From Falsiroseomonas tokyonensis (GTDB taxonomy: Bacteria > Pseudomonadota > Alphaproteobacteria > Acetobacterales > Acetobacteraceae), in assembly GCF_019024325.1 (NCBI RefSeq), contig NZ_JAFNJS010000002.1, forward strand, positions 806,118-870,117: a stretch of DNA of 64,000 nt, read 5' to 3'. Each line of letters starts with the position of its first letter. Within the stretch, counting starts at the first letter, position 1. Positions 54,368 through 62,645 of this stretch are shown here, in pieces. Under the pieces are notes generated by a model. The model saw only the letters and a program-made list of their open reading frames with translations, made no database searches and had not been told where the DNA came from. Both the position numbers and the translations under genes were made by a program.

Positions 54368-55240
54368 ATGTCGAAGATCGCCTATGTGAACGGTCGCTAC
54401 CTGCCGCAGTCCGAAGCCTCGGTGAATATCGAGGATCGCGGCTACCAGTTCGGCGATGGCATCTACGAGGTCGTCCATCTGCATGACGGCCGCTATGTGG
54501 ATGAGGATCTGCACCTGGCCCGGCTGGAACGCTCGCTGGGCGAGATCCATCTGGCCATGCCGATGTCCCGCGCCGCGCTGTCCATGGTGCTGCGGGAGGT
54601 GGCGCAGCGGAACCGGGTGCGGGAGGGGCTGCTTTACATGCAGGTCACGCGGGGCGTGTCCCGCCGCGACCATGCCTTCCCGGCGAAGCCCGTGCCGCCG
54701 GCCCTGGTGGTGACCATCCGCCGGGTGCCGCCCTATCCCACCGATGTCGACAAGTGGCAGGCCGCCTGCATCACAATGCCCGACCTGCGCTGGGCGCGGC
54801 GGGACATCAAGTCCGTGAACCTGCTGCCGAATTGCCTGGCCCGGCAAAAGGCGCGGGAGCAGGGCGCCATCGAGGCGATCCTGTATGACGAAGCCACCGG
54901 CATGGTGACGGAGGGGGCAGCGACCACCTTCTGGATCGTCGACGAGAATGGCGCCATCCGCACCCGCTTCCTCGACCACGTCATCCTGCCCGGCTGCACC
55001 CGCGCCGCGCTGATGGCGGAGCTGCGGACGCTGGGCATGGCCTATGACGAGCGCGAATTCTCGATCGACGAGATGCGGCGGGCGAGGGAGGCCTTCATCA
55101 CCTCCGCCACCTCCTTCGTGAAGCCGATCACGAAGATCGACGGCCAGCCGGTGGGGGATGGCAAGGTCGGGCCGGTGGTGCGGCGGCTGTTCGACATCTT
55201 TGCCCGCCATGTGAAGGGCGACGTGAAGAACGCGGCGTGA
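54368..55240 (+). CDS. D-amino-acid transaminase (class IV PLP aminotransferase)
   Basis: 290 residues. Fold-type IV: EDRGYQFGDGIYEVV near the start, Lys148 in RRDIKSVNLLPN as the Schiff-base lysine, and EGAATTFWIV. Interconverts D-amino acids and 2-keto acids, giving D-Glu/D-Ala for peptidoglycan. It sits between ntrX and hfq as in many alphaproteobacteria. GTGA overlap with the HAD gene. Confidence 0.92.
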   Translation: MSKIAYVNGRYLPQSEASVNIEDRGYQFGDGIYEVVHLHDGRYVDEDLHLARLERSLGEIHLAMPMSRAALSMVLREVAQRNRVREGLLYMQVTRGVSRRDHAFPAKPVPPALVVTIRRVPPYPTDVDKWQAACITMPDLRWARRDIKSVNLLPNCLARQKAREQGAIEAILYDEATGMVTEGAATTFWIVDENGAIRTRFLDHVILPGCTRAALMAELRTLGMAYDEREFSIDEMRRAREAFITSATSFVKPITKIDGQPVGDGKVGPVVRRLFDIFARHVKGDVKNAA

Positions 55241-55905
55241 CCCCGCCCGCCTGCATCCTCTGGGATTGGGACAACACCCTGGTCGACGGCTGGGCCGCCA
55301 TCCAGCATGGGCTGAACGCGACCTTTGCCGAATTCGGCATGCCGGCCTGGGACCGGCAGACGGTGCTGGCCAATGTCCGCGGCTCCCTGCGGGATACCTT
55401 TCCGGGCATGTTCGGCGCGGAGTGGGAACGGGCGCGGGATGTCTTCTACACCGCCGTCCGGTCCTGCCACCTGGAGGTGCTGAACCCCATGCCCGGCGCC
55501 GCCGAGGCCATCGCGGCCGCCGGCGCGCTGGGACCTCAGGGCGTCGTCTCCAACAAGCAGGGGCCGCTGCTGCGGGCGGAGGCCGCGCATCTCGGCTGGG
55601 CCGGCCATTTCGCCGCGCTGGTCGGCGCGGGTGATGCCAGCGCGGACAAGCCCGCCGCCGCGCCGCTGCTGATGGCGCTCGAATCCTGCGGCATCCAGCC
55701 GGGCCCGGCGGTGTGGTATATCGGGGATACCATCCTGGACATGGATGCGGCGCGGGCCGCCGGCTGCACCGCGGTGCTGCTCGGCCATGCCCCGCATGAC
55801 GGCGGGGTGGCGGCGGCGCGGCCCGATCTCGTATTCGATGACGGCCATGCGCTCGCGGCAGAGTTGCAGCACCTTGCCAGGGCAGGGGTTGGCGAGGGAG
55901 ATTAG
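55237..55905 (+). CDS. HAD-family hydrolase (phosphatase-like)
   Basis: 222 residues. Motif I DWDNTLVDG (first Asp nucleophile), motif II VVSNKQG, Lys in ASADKPAAAP and motif III WYIGDTILDMDAARAAG. Acts on a phosphorylated metabolite, possibly like phosphoglycolate phosphatase. GTG start overlaps the aminotransferase stop. Confidence 0.88.
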   Translation: MTPPACILWDWDNTLVDGWAAIQHGLNATFAEFGMPAWDRQTVLANVRGSLRDTFPGMFGAEWERARDVFYTAVRSCHLEVLNPMPGAAEAIAAAGALGPQGVVSNKQGPLLRAEAAHLGWAGHFAALVGAGDASADKPAAAPLLMALESCGIQPGPAVWYIGDTILDMDAARAAGCTAVLLGHAPHDGGVAAARPDLVFDDGHALAAELQHLARAGVGEGD

Positions 55906-56043
55906 CGGCGTCCGCGCCGCTGGTTCACCCCGGTTGCCGGATGACGTCGCCGGTCGGCTGATGGTGGTCCAATGCCACCTGTCGCCCGGTGCGCCGCCTG
56001 CATCGGGCCGTCCAACGGCCAAGAAGAAGAAGGAACCCTCCCC

Positions 56044-56385
56044 ATGGCCGAAAAATCCCAGAACGTGCAGGACGTGTTCCTGAACCACGTCCGAAAATCC
56101 AAGACCCCGGTGACGATCTTCCTGGTCAATGGCGTCAAGCTGCAGGGCATCATCACCTGGTTCGACAACTTCTCCGTGCTGCTGCGCCGCGACGGGCATA
56201 CCCAGCTGGTCTACAAGCACGCCATCAGCACCGTGATGCCGGGCGCGCCGATCATGCTGTTCGATGCGACGGCCGCCGGGGCCGGCGCCGCGCCGCCCGC
56301 GCAATCCGCCGAGGGTGCGGCGCCCGTTCGTGAAAGCCGGCTGACGCTGGGCCGCGAGGTGAATCCTGTCGGATCGCGCGATTAA
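56044..56385 (+). CDS. hfq: RNA chaperone Hfq
   Basis: 113 residues. Sm1 motif ([20 protein letters not shown]) and Sm2 motif YKHAIST are conserved; forms a hexameric ring that pairs small RNAs with mRNAs. An Ala/Pro-rich C-terminal tail of about 40 residues extends past the core. GAAGGAA precedes the ATG. Directly upstream of hflX as in many bacteria. Confidence 0.95.
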   Translation: MAEKSQNVQDVFLNHVRKSKTPVTIFLVNGVKLQGIITWFDNFSVLLRRDGHTQLVYKHAISTVMPGAPIMLFDATAAGAGAAPPAQSAEGAAPVRESRLTLGREVNPVGSRD

Positions 56386-56425
56386 GGCCGGGGACCCCAG
56401 GTCCCAGGACACCGGCGGCGGCCCC

Positions 56426-57712
56426 GTGAAGGCCGCCGTCATCCTGCCCTATGACCGCACGCTGCGCGGCGGCGCGGCGCATGGCGAATCCGGCGCCAAT
56501 CGCGCGGCGGAGGCGAAGCTGGCCGAGGCGGTGGGGCTCACCGCCTCCATCGGCCTGACCATCGTCCATTCCGCCATCTTCCCGCTGCGCATGACCCGGC
56601 CCTCCACCCTGCTGGGGGAAGGCCAGGTCGAGATGGTGCATGAGGAATGCGAGCGCCACGGCGTGACGGTGGTGGTGGTGGATGCCGCCCTGTCTCCGGT
56701 GCAGCAGCGCAACCTGGAACGCGCCTGGGGCGCCAAGGTCATCGACCGTACCGGCCTGATCCTGGAGATCTTTGGCGAGCGCGCCCGCACGCGGGAGGGT
56801 TCGCTGCAGGTGGAGCTCGCCCATCTGTCCTACCAGCGCACCCGTCTGGTGCGGTCCTGGACCCACCTCGAGCGTCAGCGCGGCGGCTTCGGCTTCCTCG
56901 GCGGCCCGGGCGAATCGCAGATCGAGATCGACCGGCGGCTGATCGACGAACGCATCGTGCGCCTGAAGAAGGAGCTGGAGCAGGTGCGCCGCACCCGCGG
57001 CCTGCACCGCTCCGCCCGCGCCCGCGTGCCCTACCCGGTGGTGGCGCTGGTGGGCTACACCAATGCCGGCAAGTCCACCCTGTTCAACGCCCTGACAGGC
57101 GCCGGCGTCTTCGCCCAGGACCAGCTTTTCGCGACCCTCGATCCCACCATGCGGGCGATCAAGCTGCCCTCCGGCCGCACCGTCATCCTCTCCGACACGG
57201 TGGGCTTCATCTCCGACCTGCCGACCCAGCTGGTGGAAGCCTTCCGGGCGACGCTGGAGGAGGTGGCGGCGGCCGATATCATCCTGCATGTCCGCGATGC
57301 CGCCCACCCGGACAGCGCCGCCCAGCGCGCCGATGTGCTCGGCGTGCTGGCCGAGATGGCCGAGGGCGAGGACGCCACCATGGATGAGGGCTGGCCGGCC
57401 CGCGTCATCGAGGTGCTGAACAAGGCCGACCTGATGGGCGGCGTGGACGCCGTCCCCGAAATCCCCGGCGCCATCGCCGTCTCCGCACTGACCGGCGACG
57501 GGCTGGATGCGCTGCGGGAGGCGCTGGACGCGCGGATGACGGCCGGGATGGAAACCGCGGACTACCGCCTGGCGCCCGCGGATGGCGCCAGCCTCGCCTG
57601 GCTCTATGAGCATGGCGAGGTTCTGGCGCGCGAGGATACGGAGGAGACGATCCGCGTCTCCGTCCGCCTGACCCCCGCCGATCGGGCACGTTTCGAACAA
57701 CGGGGGCCGTGA
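56426..57712 (+). CDS. hflX: Ribosome-associated GTPase HflX
   Basis: 428 residues from a GTG start. N-terminal HflX domain ([12 protein letters not shown]), [22 protein letters not shown] linker helix, G1 [10 protein letters not shown]3 DTVGFI, G4 NKAD and G5 SALTGDG. Splits stalled ribosomes under stress. The stop TGA overlaps the next ATG (57710-57714). Confidence 0.95.
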   Translation: MKAAVILPYDRTLRGGAAHGESGANRAAEAKLAEAVGLTASIGLTIVHSAIFPLRMTRPSTLLGEGQVEMVHEECERHGVTVVVVDAALSPVQQRNLERAWGAKVIDRTGLILEIFGERARTREGSLQVELAHLSYQRTRLVRSWTHLERQRGGFGFLGGPGESQIEIDRRLIDERIVRLKKELEQVRRTRGLHRSARARVPYPVVALVGYTNAGKSTLFNALTGAGVFAQDQLFATLDPTMRAIKLPSGRTVILSDTVGFISDLPTQLVEAFRATLEEVAAADIILHVRDAAHPDSAAQRADVLGVLAEMAEGEDATMDEGWPARVIEVLNKADLMGGVDAVPEIPGAIAVSALTGDGLDALREALDARMTAGMETADYRLAPADGASLAWLYEHGEVLAREDTEETIRVSVRLTPADRARFEQRGP

Positions 57713-58542
57713 TGCGCTTCGATACCAGGGCAGCGCGCGACGTCGCCGTGCTGCTGCGCGACGCGACGAAGAAGGAAATCCTGCCCCGCTTCCGGCGCCT
57801 GGCCGCGGGCGATATCCGCACCAAGTCCAGCCCGCTGGACCTGGTGACGGAAGCCGACGAGGCCGCCGAACGCATGATCGAGGCCGCGCTCCGCGCCCGC
57901 TTCCCCGGCTGCGTGGTGGTGGGGGAGGAGGCGACGGCGGCCGATGCCTCGCTGCTGGCGAAGCTGGCCGATGCGGACCTCGCCTTCGTGGTGGACCCGG
58001 TGGACGGCACCGCAAATTTCGCCGCCGGCATGCCGCTCTTCGGCTGCATGGCCGCGGCCTTCGTGAAGGGCGAGGTGGTGGGCGGCTGGATCCACGATCC
58101 GCTGGGCGACGACACCGCGGTGGCGCTGCGCGGGGAGGGCGCCTGGTTCGAGGATGCCGAGGGCCATCGCTTCGCGGATCTCCGCGTCGCCGCGCCGGTG
58201 CCGATGGGGCGCATGATCGGCGCCGTCTCCTGGGGTTTTCTCAAGGAACCGCAGCGCAGCCAGGTGGCCTCTCGCCTGCCCAAGCTCGCGGGCATCGTGA
58301 ACTACCGCTGCGCGGCGCATGAATACCGGCTGGCCGCCAGCGGGCACGCGCATCTGCTGTTCTACAACAAGCTGATGCCCTGGGATCACGCGCCCGGCTG
58401 GCTGCTGCACCGGGAGGCCGGTGGCTATGCCGCCCGCTTCGACGGCAGCGACTACCGCGCCAGCGAGCATGTCACCGGCGGGCTGATCTGCGCCCCCGAC
58501 AAGGCCTCCTGGCAGGAAGCGCGGGACGCGCTGCTTGGCTGA
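57712..58542 (+). CDS. Inositol-monophosphatase family protein
   Basis: 276 residues. Li-sensitive Mg phosphatase fold: metal motifs GEEA (residues 72-75), [17 protein letters not shown] and [15 protein letters not shown] are kept. Likely dephosphorylates inositol phosphate, histidinol phosphate or a related sugar phosphate. Overlaps hflX by one base (TGATG) and greB by eight. Confidence 0.9.
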   Translation: MRFDTRAARDVAVLLRDATKKEILPRFRRLAAGDIRTKSSPLDLVTEADEAAERMIEAALRARFPGCVVVGEEATAADASLLAKLADADLAFVVDPVDGTANFAAGMPLFGCMAAAFVKGEVVGGWIHDPLGDDTAVALRGEGAWFEDAEGHRFADLRVAAPVPMGRMIGAVSWGFLKEPQRSQVASRLPKLAGIVNYRCAAHEYRLAASGHAHLLFYNKLMPWDHAPGWLLHREAGGYAARFDGSDYRASEHVTGGLICAPDKASWQEARDALLG

Positions 58543-59062
58543 GGAGGAGGACGAGGGCGAGGACGGCCCGCCCGGCCTGCCCCCCGGCACGCCCTTCTAC
58601 ATGACCCCCGCAGGCCATGACGCCCTGCGCGCGGAGCTCCGCAAGCTCTGGGACGAGGAACGGCCCAAGGTGGTGGAGGTGGTGAGCTGGGCCGCCGGCC
58701 TCGGCGACCGGTCGGAGAATGCGGACTACCAATACGGCAAGCGCCGCTTGCGCCAGATCGACAGCCGCGTGCGCTTCCTCCGCAAGCGGCTGGAACGGGT
58801 GCAGGTGGTCGATCCGGCGGCGCAGGCGCGGCGGGACCAGGTCTTCTTCGGTGCCACCGTCACCTATGCCCGGGCCTCCGACGATGCCGAGGTGACCATC
58901 ACCATCGTCGGCGTGGATGAGGCCAACAGCGCCGCCGGCCGCATCTCCTGGGTCGCACCGGTGGCCCGCGCGCTGCTGGGCGCGCGGGTGGGCGATACGC
59001 GCAGGCTGCGCACCCCGGCGGGGGCGGAGGAGATCGAGGTGGTGGCGATCGCCTATCCCTGA
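58535..59062 (+). CDS. greB: Transcription elongation factor GreB
   Basis: 175 residues from a TTG start overlapping the previous gene. N-terminal acidic tail [10 protein letters not shown], coiled coil with TPAGHDALRAELRKLW and the tip motif GDRSENADYQYGKRRLRQID carrying the catalytic Asp/Glu pair, then the FKBP-like C-terminal domain. Rescues backtracked RNA polymerase. GreB rather than GreA by the KRRLRQID and SWAAGLGDRSE segments. Confidence 0.93.
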   Translation: MAEEEDEGEDGPPGLPPGTPFYMTPAGHDALRAELRKLWDEERPKVVEVVSWAAGLGDRSENADYQYGKRRLRQIDSRVRFLRKRLERVQVVDPAAQARRDQVFFGATVTYARASDDAEVTITIVGVDEANSAAGRISWVAPVARALLGARVGDTRRLRTPAGAEEIEVVAIAYP

Positions 59063-59063
59063 G

Positions 59064-59357
59064 CTAGCGGCTGCGCGTCCAGCTTCGCGAATAGGCGCGC
59101 CCGCCGAGGCCGCTCGCGCTGCGGGTGCCGCTCCATTGGCCCGGTGCCATGCGCGTGACCTGGCGCTGGCGCGCGGCCGCCTGGCCCTGCGGCCCCGTCA
59201 CGCTGCCGCTGCGGCTGCAGGTGCCGTCCGCGCAACCGGTAGACCGGCTGCCGGTCCAGGTCCCATTCGGCGTGGTCACGCTGCCCGACTGCTCCCAGGC
59301 GCCGGCGGCGGGTGCCGCCAGCATCGCCGTGGCGGCGAGCAGCAGGATGCGGCGCAT
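59064..59357 (-). CDS. Small exported Ser/Gly/Arg-rich protein
   Basis: 97 residues. Signal peptide MRRILLLAATAMLAAPAAGA, mature about 78 residues. Degenerate internal repeats SGSVTTPNGTWTGSRS and SGSVTGPQGQ alternate with TRMAPGQWSGTRSASG, and there is one Cys-x4-Cys pair. High Ser and Arg content suggests a beta-rich, cell-surface or nucleic-acid-binding role. No family recognised. Last of three exported genes on the minus strand. Confidence 0.65.
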   Translation of the reverse strand: MRRILLLAATAMLAAPAAGAWEQSGSVTTPNGTWTGSRSTGCADGTCSRSGSVTGPQGQAAARQRQVTRMAPGQWSGTRSASGLGGRAYSRSWTRSR

Positions 59358-59362
59358 CGCGC

Positions 59363-59596
59363 TCACCGGCTCGGCAGCCGCGACAGCGCATCGCGGCAGG
59401 GCTGGGACAGCTGGGCGGAGTGCTGGCGCAGGCAGGCCAGGATGCGGCCCTCGCCGCGCGGCGTATTGGCGCAATGGGCCTGGTAGTCGGCGCCGCAGGC
59501 CTGCATCAGCGCGCGCTGCTGCGGCCCCTGCTGGGCGGCGGCGGGCAGGACGGGGGCGGTGAGGAGCAGCGTGGCCAGGATCAGCTTGCGGGACAT
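59363..59596 (-). CDS. Cysteine-rich repeat family exported protein
   Basis: 77 residues. Signal peptide ending PAAA-QQ, then a single cysteine-rich repeat (LMQACGADYQAHC, GEGRILACLRQH, QPCRDAL) of the Golgi-apparatus-protein type found widely in alphaproteobacteria. Four cysteines likely form two disulfides in the periplasm. Function unknown. Five bases from the next gene, so one transcript is likely. Confidence 0.78.
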   Translation of the reverse strand: MSRKLILATLLLTAPVLPAAAQQGPQQRALMQACGADYQAHCANTPRGEGRILACLRQHSAQLSQPCRDALSRLPSR

Positions 59597-59612
59597 CTCG
59601 GTTTCCTTTTGA

Positions 59613-59864
59613 TCAGGTGCGCATGGGCGCCGGGGGTGGCAGGACCGGCGGCCCGTCCTCGGCTGGCGGCAAAGCGGGAGGCGCGCAGGCGAGAGGCTCC
59701 GCCCCGCCCAGCAGCCGCCAGGATGTCCCGCGCATGCGCCAGGCGAGCCCGGACTCCAGGTCGAGCGTCAGGCATTCCACGCTCTGTCCGCTGCAACCGG
59801 CCAGCGGCAGAAGGGCCGCGAGCCAGAGGCGCCGGGGCAGGGCATGACGGGTCGTGCGGGTCAT
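59613..59864 (-). CDS. Small lipoprotein
   Basis: 83 residues. Lipoprotein signal with lipobox LAGC-S at about 21-24. The mature part holds LTLDLESGLAWRMRGTSWRLLGG and ends in a proline-rich tail PPVLPPPAP. No family known. The ATG lies only five bases from the end of a bipartite motif shared with the sigma gene, so the mRNA may be leaderless. First of three exported genes. Confidence 0.6.
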   Translation of the reverse strand: MTRTTRHALPRRLWLAALLPLAGCSGQSVECLTLDLESGLAWRMRGTSWRLLGGAEPLACAPPALPPAEDGPPVLPPPAPMRT

Positions 59865-59869
59865 CGGGG

Positions 59870-59963
59870 CTGATACGGCGCGGCCCGCCAGAATCGCCGC
59901 GCCGCGGCGCCGAAAATTCTCGCGCCTGGGCAGCGACGATTCCCGGCGCAGCCGCCGTATCAG
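59870..59963. promoter_or_regulatory. Mirrored bipartite motif between the lipoprotein and sigma genes
   Basis: CGATTC, ten bases, then CGCCGTATCAG occurs twice, pointing outward: on the plus strand 59937-59963 and on the minus strand 59896-59870. Box sequences are identical in both. They fit divergent ECF-type promoters (-35/-10) read by the adjacent sigma factor, or its operator. Confidence 0.6.
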
Positions 59964-60025
59964 TCCCAGAACGGCTCGCGCCAGGGTGGCGCGGCTGCGA
60001 AGGTGGGGCCGATGGGAACGGCAGG

Positions 60026-60601
60026 ATGGGCGTGACCGCGGAATGGGTCTCCGCGCCGGCGGTTCCGGAGGCCGGCGAGGCGGCGCTGATGGCCCGCGTC
60101 GCGGCGGGGGAGGAAGCCGCCTTCCGCCTGCTCGCCGAGCGCCATGCGCCACCCCTGCTGCGCTTCGCCGACCGCATGCTGCGAAACCGCGCGGAGGCGG
60201 AGGAGGTTGTGCAGGAGGTGCTCTGGCGGCTCTGGCGGCAGGCCGGGCGCTTCGATGCGGAGCGCGGCCGGCTGGCCACCTGGCTGCATGCCATCGCCTG
60301 GCGTCTCTGCCTGGACCGGCTGCGCCGGCGCGGCGCCGACTTGCCGCTGGACGCCGCGGCGGAGGCGCGCGATGCCGCGCCCTCGCCGCTGGACCTCGCC
60401 AGCCGGCAGGCGGAGATGGCGGCGCTGGCCGTTCATCTCGCCGCCCTGCCGGAACGGCAGCGCGCCGCGCTGACGCTGTTCTACCACCAGGAAATGGAGG
60501 GTCCGGAGGCCGCTGCCGTGCTGCGGCTGGACCTGCGGGCCTTCTGGTCGCTGCTGCGCCGGGGCCGGGCGGCGCTGCGCGCCCGCATGCGGGGAGACTG
60601 A
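60026..60601 (+). CDS. ECF-type RNA polymerase sigma factor
   Basis: 191 residues. Sigma region 2 about 35-100 (AFRLLAERHAPPLLRFADRMLRNRAEAEEVVQEVLWRLWR spans 33-72), region 4 about 130-188 (LPERQRAALTLFYHQEMEGPEAAAVL). Missing sigma regions 1 and 3, as in ECF sigmas. ATG at 60026 has GGCAGG upstream. It is followed two bases later by a membrane protein and then a periplasmic sensor, so it is probably controlled by an envelope signal. Confidence 0.9.
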   Translation: MGVTAEWVSAPAVPEAGEAALMARVAAGEEAAFRLLAERHAPPLLRFADRMLRNRAEAEEVVQEVLWRLWRQAGRFDAERGRLATWLHAIAWRLCLDRLRRRGADLPLDAAAEARDAAPSPLDLASRQAEMAALAVHLAALPERQRAALTLFYHQEMEGPEAAAVLRLDLRAFWSLLRRGRAALRARMRGD

Positions 60602-60603
60602 CC

Positions 60604-61053
60604 ATGGATATCCAGGATTTTCGGCAATTGCTCGACACCCATGGGGCCGACCCGGCGCGCTGGCCGCAGGCGATGCGGGCTGCCGCACTGACGTTGCGCG
60701 ATCGCAACCCGCAGGCCCAGGCCGCCTGGCGGGAGGCTTCGCGGCTGGAGGCGCTGCTGCGCACCCGCCCGGCGGAGACGGCCGAGGACCGGCTGCGCGC
60801 AGCACGGGTGGTGGCCGCCAGCATGGCCCGCATCCGCGCCGAAGCCGCGGCGCGGGAGGCGAGCCTTGCCGCGCGCCTCTGGCAGGAATGGCGCTGGCTG
60901 TTTGCCCGGCCGGTCGGGGTGGGGCTGGCAGGCGTGATGCTGGCCGGCTGGTTCGCCGGCCAGGGCCTTCTGCCGCTGCCGCCGCGCGGCGATCCGGTGC
61001 TGGAACTGCTGCTGACCGAACCGCTCGCGCTGTTTGAGGAGGATGTCTCGTGA
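60604..61053 (+). CDS. Single-span membrane protein, putative anti-sigma factor
   Basis: 149 residues. Cytoplasmic helical part (about 1-95), one membrane helix (about 100-118), then a short periplasmic tail of about 30 residues. Position between the sigma and the periplasmic sensor genes, and topology, match anti-sigma factors, though no ZAS motif (HxxxCxxC) is present. GTGA overlap with the next gene. Confidence 0.7.
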   Translation: MDIQDFRQLLDTHGADPARWPQAMRAAALTLRDRNPQAQAAWREASRLEALLRTRPAETAEDRLRAARVVAASMARIRAEAAAREASLAARLWQEWRWLFARPVGVGLAGVMLAGWFAGQGLLPLPPRGDPVLELLLTEPLALFEEDVS

Positions 61054-61496
61054 CCGGCCTCTCCCGCCTGCGCCTGGCGCTGCTCGCCTCGCTCGGGCTC
61101 AACCTGTTTGCCGGCGGCTATCTGGCGGCGCAGGCCTGGCGCCAAGCGGCGCCGGTCGAGGTCGCGGGGCTGGCGCTGGAGCTCAGCGACCGTCCGCTGC
61201 GCCGCCTGATGGACGCGCTGCCGGAAGCCGATGCGTCCCAGCTGCGCCAGGCCTTCGTGCCCCGCCGCCAGGCCGTGCTGGCGCGCTTCCAGGCGCAGCG
61301 GGATGCGCTGGCCGCGGTGCGAAGGGAGCTGCTGCGCGATCTGGTGGACCCGGCCGCGCTCGCTTCCGCCATCGCCGTGGTGCAGCAGGGGCGCGCGGAT
61401 CTGGCCGCGGAACTGGCCGCTCTGCTGCAGGAGGTGGCGCCGCGGATGTCGCCGGAGGGCCGCCGCGTGCTTGCCGAATTCCGCCTGGCGCGCTGA
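61050..61496 (+). CDS. Periplasmic heavy-metal-sensor (CnrR/CpxP-like) family protein
   Basis: 148 residues. N-terminal anchor helix, then a four-helix-bundle pattern (ELSDRPLRRLMDALPEADASQLRQAF, RRQAVLARFQAQRDALAAVRRELL, ALASAIAVVQQGRADLAAELAALLQEVAPRMSPEGR parts at 46-140), with no Cys and few His, so metal binding is not obvious. Resembles Spy/CnrX-type regulators of ECF anti-sigma factors. GTG start overlaps the previous stop. Confidence 0.78.
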   Translation: MTGLSRLRLALLASLGLNLFAGGYLAAQAWRQAAPVEVAGLALELSDRPLRRLMDALPEADASQLRQAFVPRRQAVLARFQAQRDALAAVRRELLRDLVDPAALASAIAVVQQGRADLAAELAALLQEVAPRMSPEGRRVLAEFRLAR

Positions 61497-61594
61497 TGCG
61501 ATTTGCGGATGGCGATCATCCCGGGCGATGATTCGCGCCCGGGATGCCGCCGGTCCATCTGGTGCATCGACCACCTCCAGGGGGAGACCGCGCC

Positions 61595-62539
61595 ATGTCC
61601 AGCATCGCCGACCCGACCAACCCGCTGCCGCCGGGCCTCGAGACCGTCATCCTGCCGCGCAGCCATGATATCGGCGGCTTCGAGGTGCGCCGCGCCCTGC
61701 CGGCGAAGGAACGCCAGATGGTCGGGCCCTTCATCTTCTTCGACCAGATGGGGCCGGGCGAGTTCCTGACCGGCACCGGCGTGGATGTCCGCCCGCATCC
61801 GCATATCGGCCTGTCCACCGTCACCTATCTGTTCGAGGGCGAGATCTTGCACCGGGACAGCCTGGGCACCGAATTGCCGATCGCGCCCGGCGACGTGAAC
61901 TGGATGACGGCCGGGCAGGGCATCGTGCATTCCGAACGCACCGCCGCCGCGCGCCGCGCGGCGCCGCATCGCCTGTCCGGCATCCAGTCCTGGGTGGCGC
62001 TGCCCAAGGCGCATGAGGAGACGGCGCCGGCCTTCATGCATCACGGCAGCGCCGAGCTGCCACGGCTGGATGCGGAGGGGGTCAAGCTGCGCCTGGTGGC
62101 CGGGCAGGGCTGGGGCCTTTCTTCCCCGGTCGCGACGCTGAGCGAGCTGTTCTACGCCGATGCCGTGCTGGCCCCCGGCGCGCAGCTGCCGATGCCGGAC
62201 CAGCAGGAGGAGCGCGGCGCCTATGTCTTCGCCGGCAGCGTCGAGGTAGCTGGCCAGGTCTTCGAAGCCGGCCGCATGCTGGTCTTCCGCGCCGGCGACC
62301 GGATGTCGCTGCGCGCGGGGCCGGAGGGCGCGCGGCTGCTGCTGCTGGGCGGGGCCACCATGGATGGCCCGCGCTACCTGTTCTGGAACTTCGTCAGCTC
62401 CTCCCGCGACCGGATCGAGCAGGCCAAGGCGGATTGGGAGCGTGACCGCTTCAACATGCCGGTGCCGGGCGAGACGGAATGGATCCCGCTGCCGGAGCGG
62501 AAGGTGGTCCGGGCCGGGGAGCGGTCGCCGACCAGCTGA
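61595..62539 (+). CDS. Pirin-family protein
   Basis: 314 residues, bicupin. The Fe ligands His68, His70 (RPHPHIGLSTVTYLFEG), His112 and Glu114 (GQGIVHSERT) are all present. Bacterial pirins may be quercetinases or regulators of pyruvate dehydrogenase. GGGGGAG is well placed before the ATG at 61595. A strong terminator follows. Confidence 0.92.
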   Translation: MSSIADPTNPLPPGLETVILPRSHDIGGFEVRRALPAKERQMVGPFIFFDQMGPGEFLTGTGVDVRPHPHIGLSTVTYLFEGEILHRDSLGTELPIAPGDVNWMTAGQGIVHSERTAAARRAAPHRLSGIQSWVALPKAHEETAPAFMHHGSAELPRLDAEGVKLRLVAGQGWGLSSPVATLSELFYADAVLAPGAQLPMPDQQEERGAYVFAGSVEVAGQVFEAGRMLVFRAGDRMSLRAGPEGARLLLLGGATMDGPRYLFWNFVSSSRDRIEQAKADWERDRFNMPVPGETEWIPLPERKVVRAGERSPTS

Positions 62540-62541
62540 GG

Positions 62542-62600
62542 GCTGGAGCCGTTGCACCGCAAGCGAGGACGGTGGAACGGCTCCAGCTCATTGTTTTATC
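62542..62600 (+). terminator. Rho-independent terminator after the pirin gene
   Basis: GCTGGAGCCGTT / AACGGCTCCAGC (12 bases) plus an inner CACCG/CGGTG (5 bases) around one mismatch, followed by TCATTGTTTTATC. The clearest intrinsic terminator in the window. Confidence 0.85.
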
Positions 62601-62644
62601 GCGTTTTCCGAGTCGCCTTGCGAAGCCGCAAGGCTCGAAAACGC
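62601..62644. terminator. Second long hairpin, end of the TPR-radical SAM gene
   Basis: GCGTTTT/AAAACGC, CGAG/CTCG and CCTTGCG/CGCAAGG stacked with small bulges, loop AAGC. It starts just after the first terminator and lies next to the stop of the minus-strand gene at 62646, so it may end that gene's transcript. Confidence 0.65.
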
Positions 62645-62645
62645 T

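Noticed and set aside
54368-55240. Calling the aminotransferase ilvE
   Set aside because: Its length, the EDRGYQFGDGIYEVV start, and its place between ntrX and hfq match the D-amino-acid transaminase group better.
61118-62557. Minus-strand open frame opposite the periplasmic sensor and pirin genes
   Set aside because: Runs across two genes supported by motifs and gives a Gln/His/Ala-rich nonsense protein.
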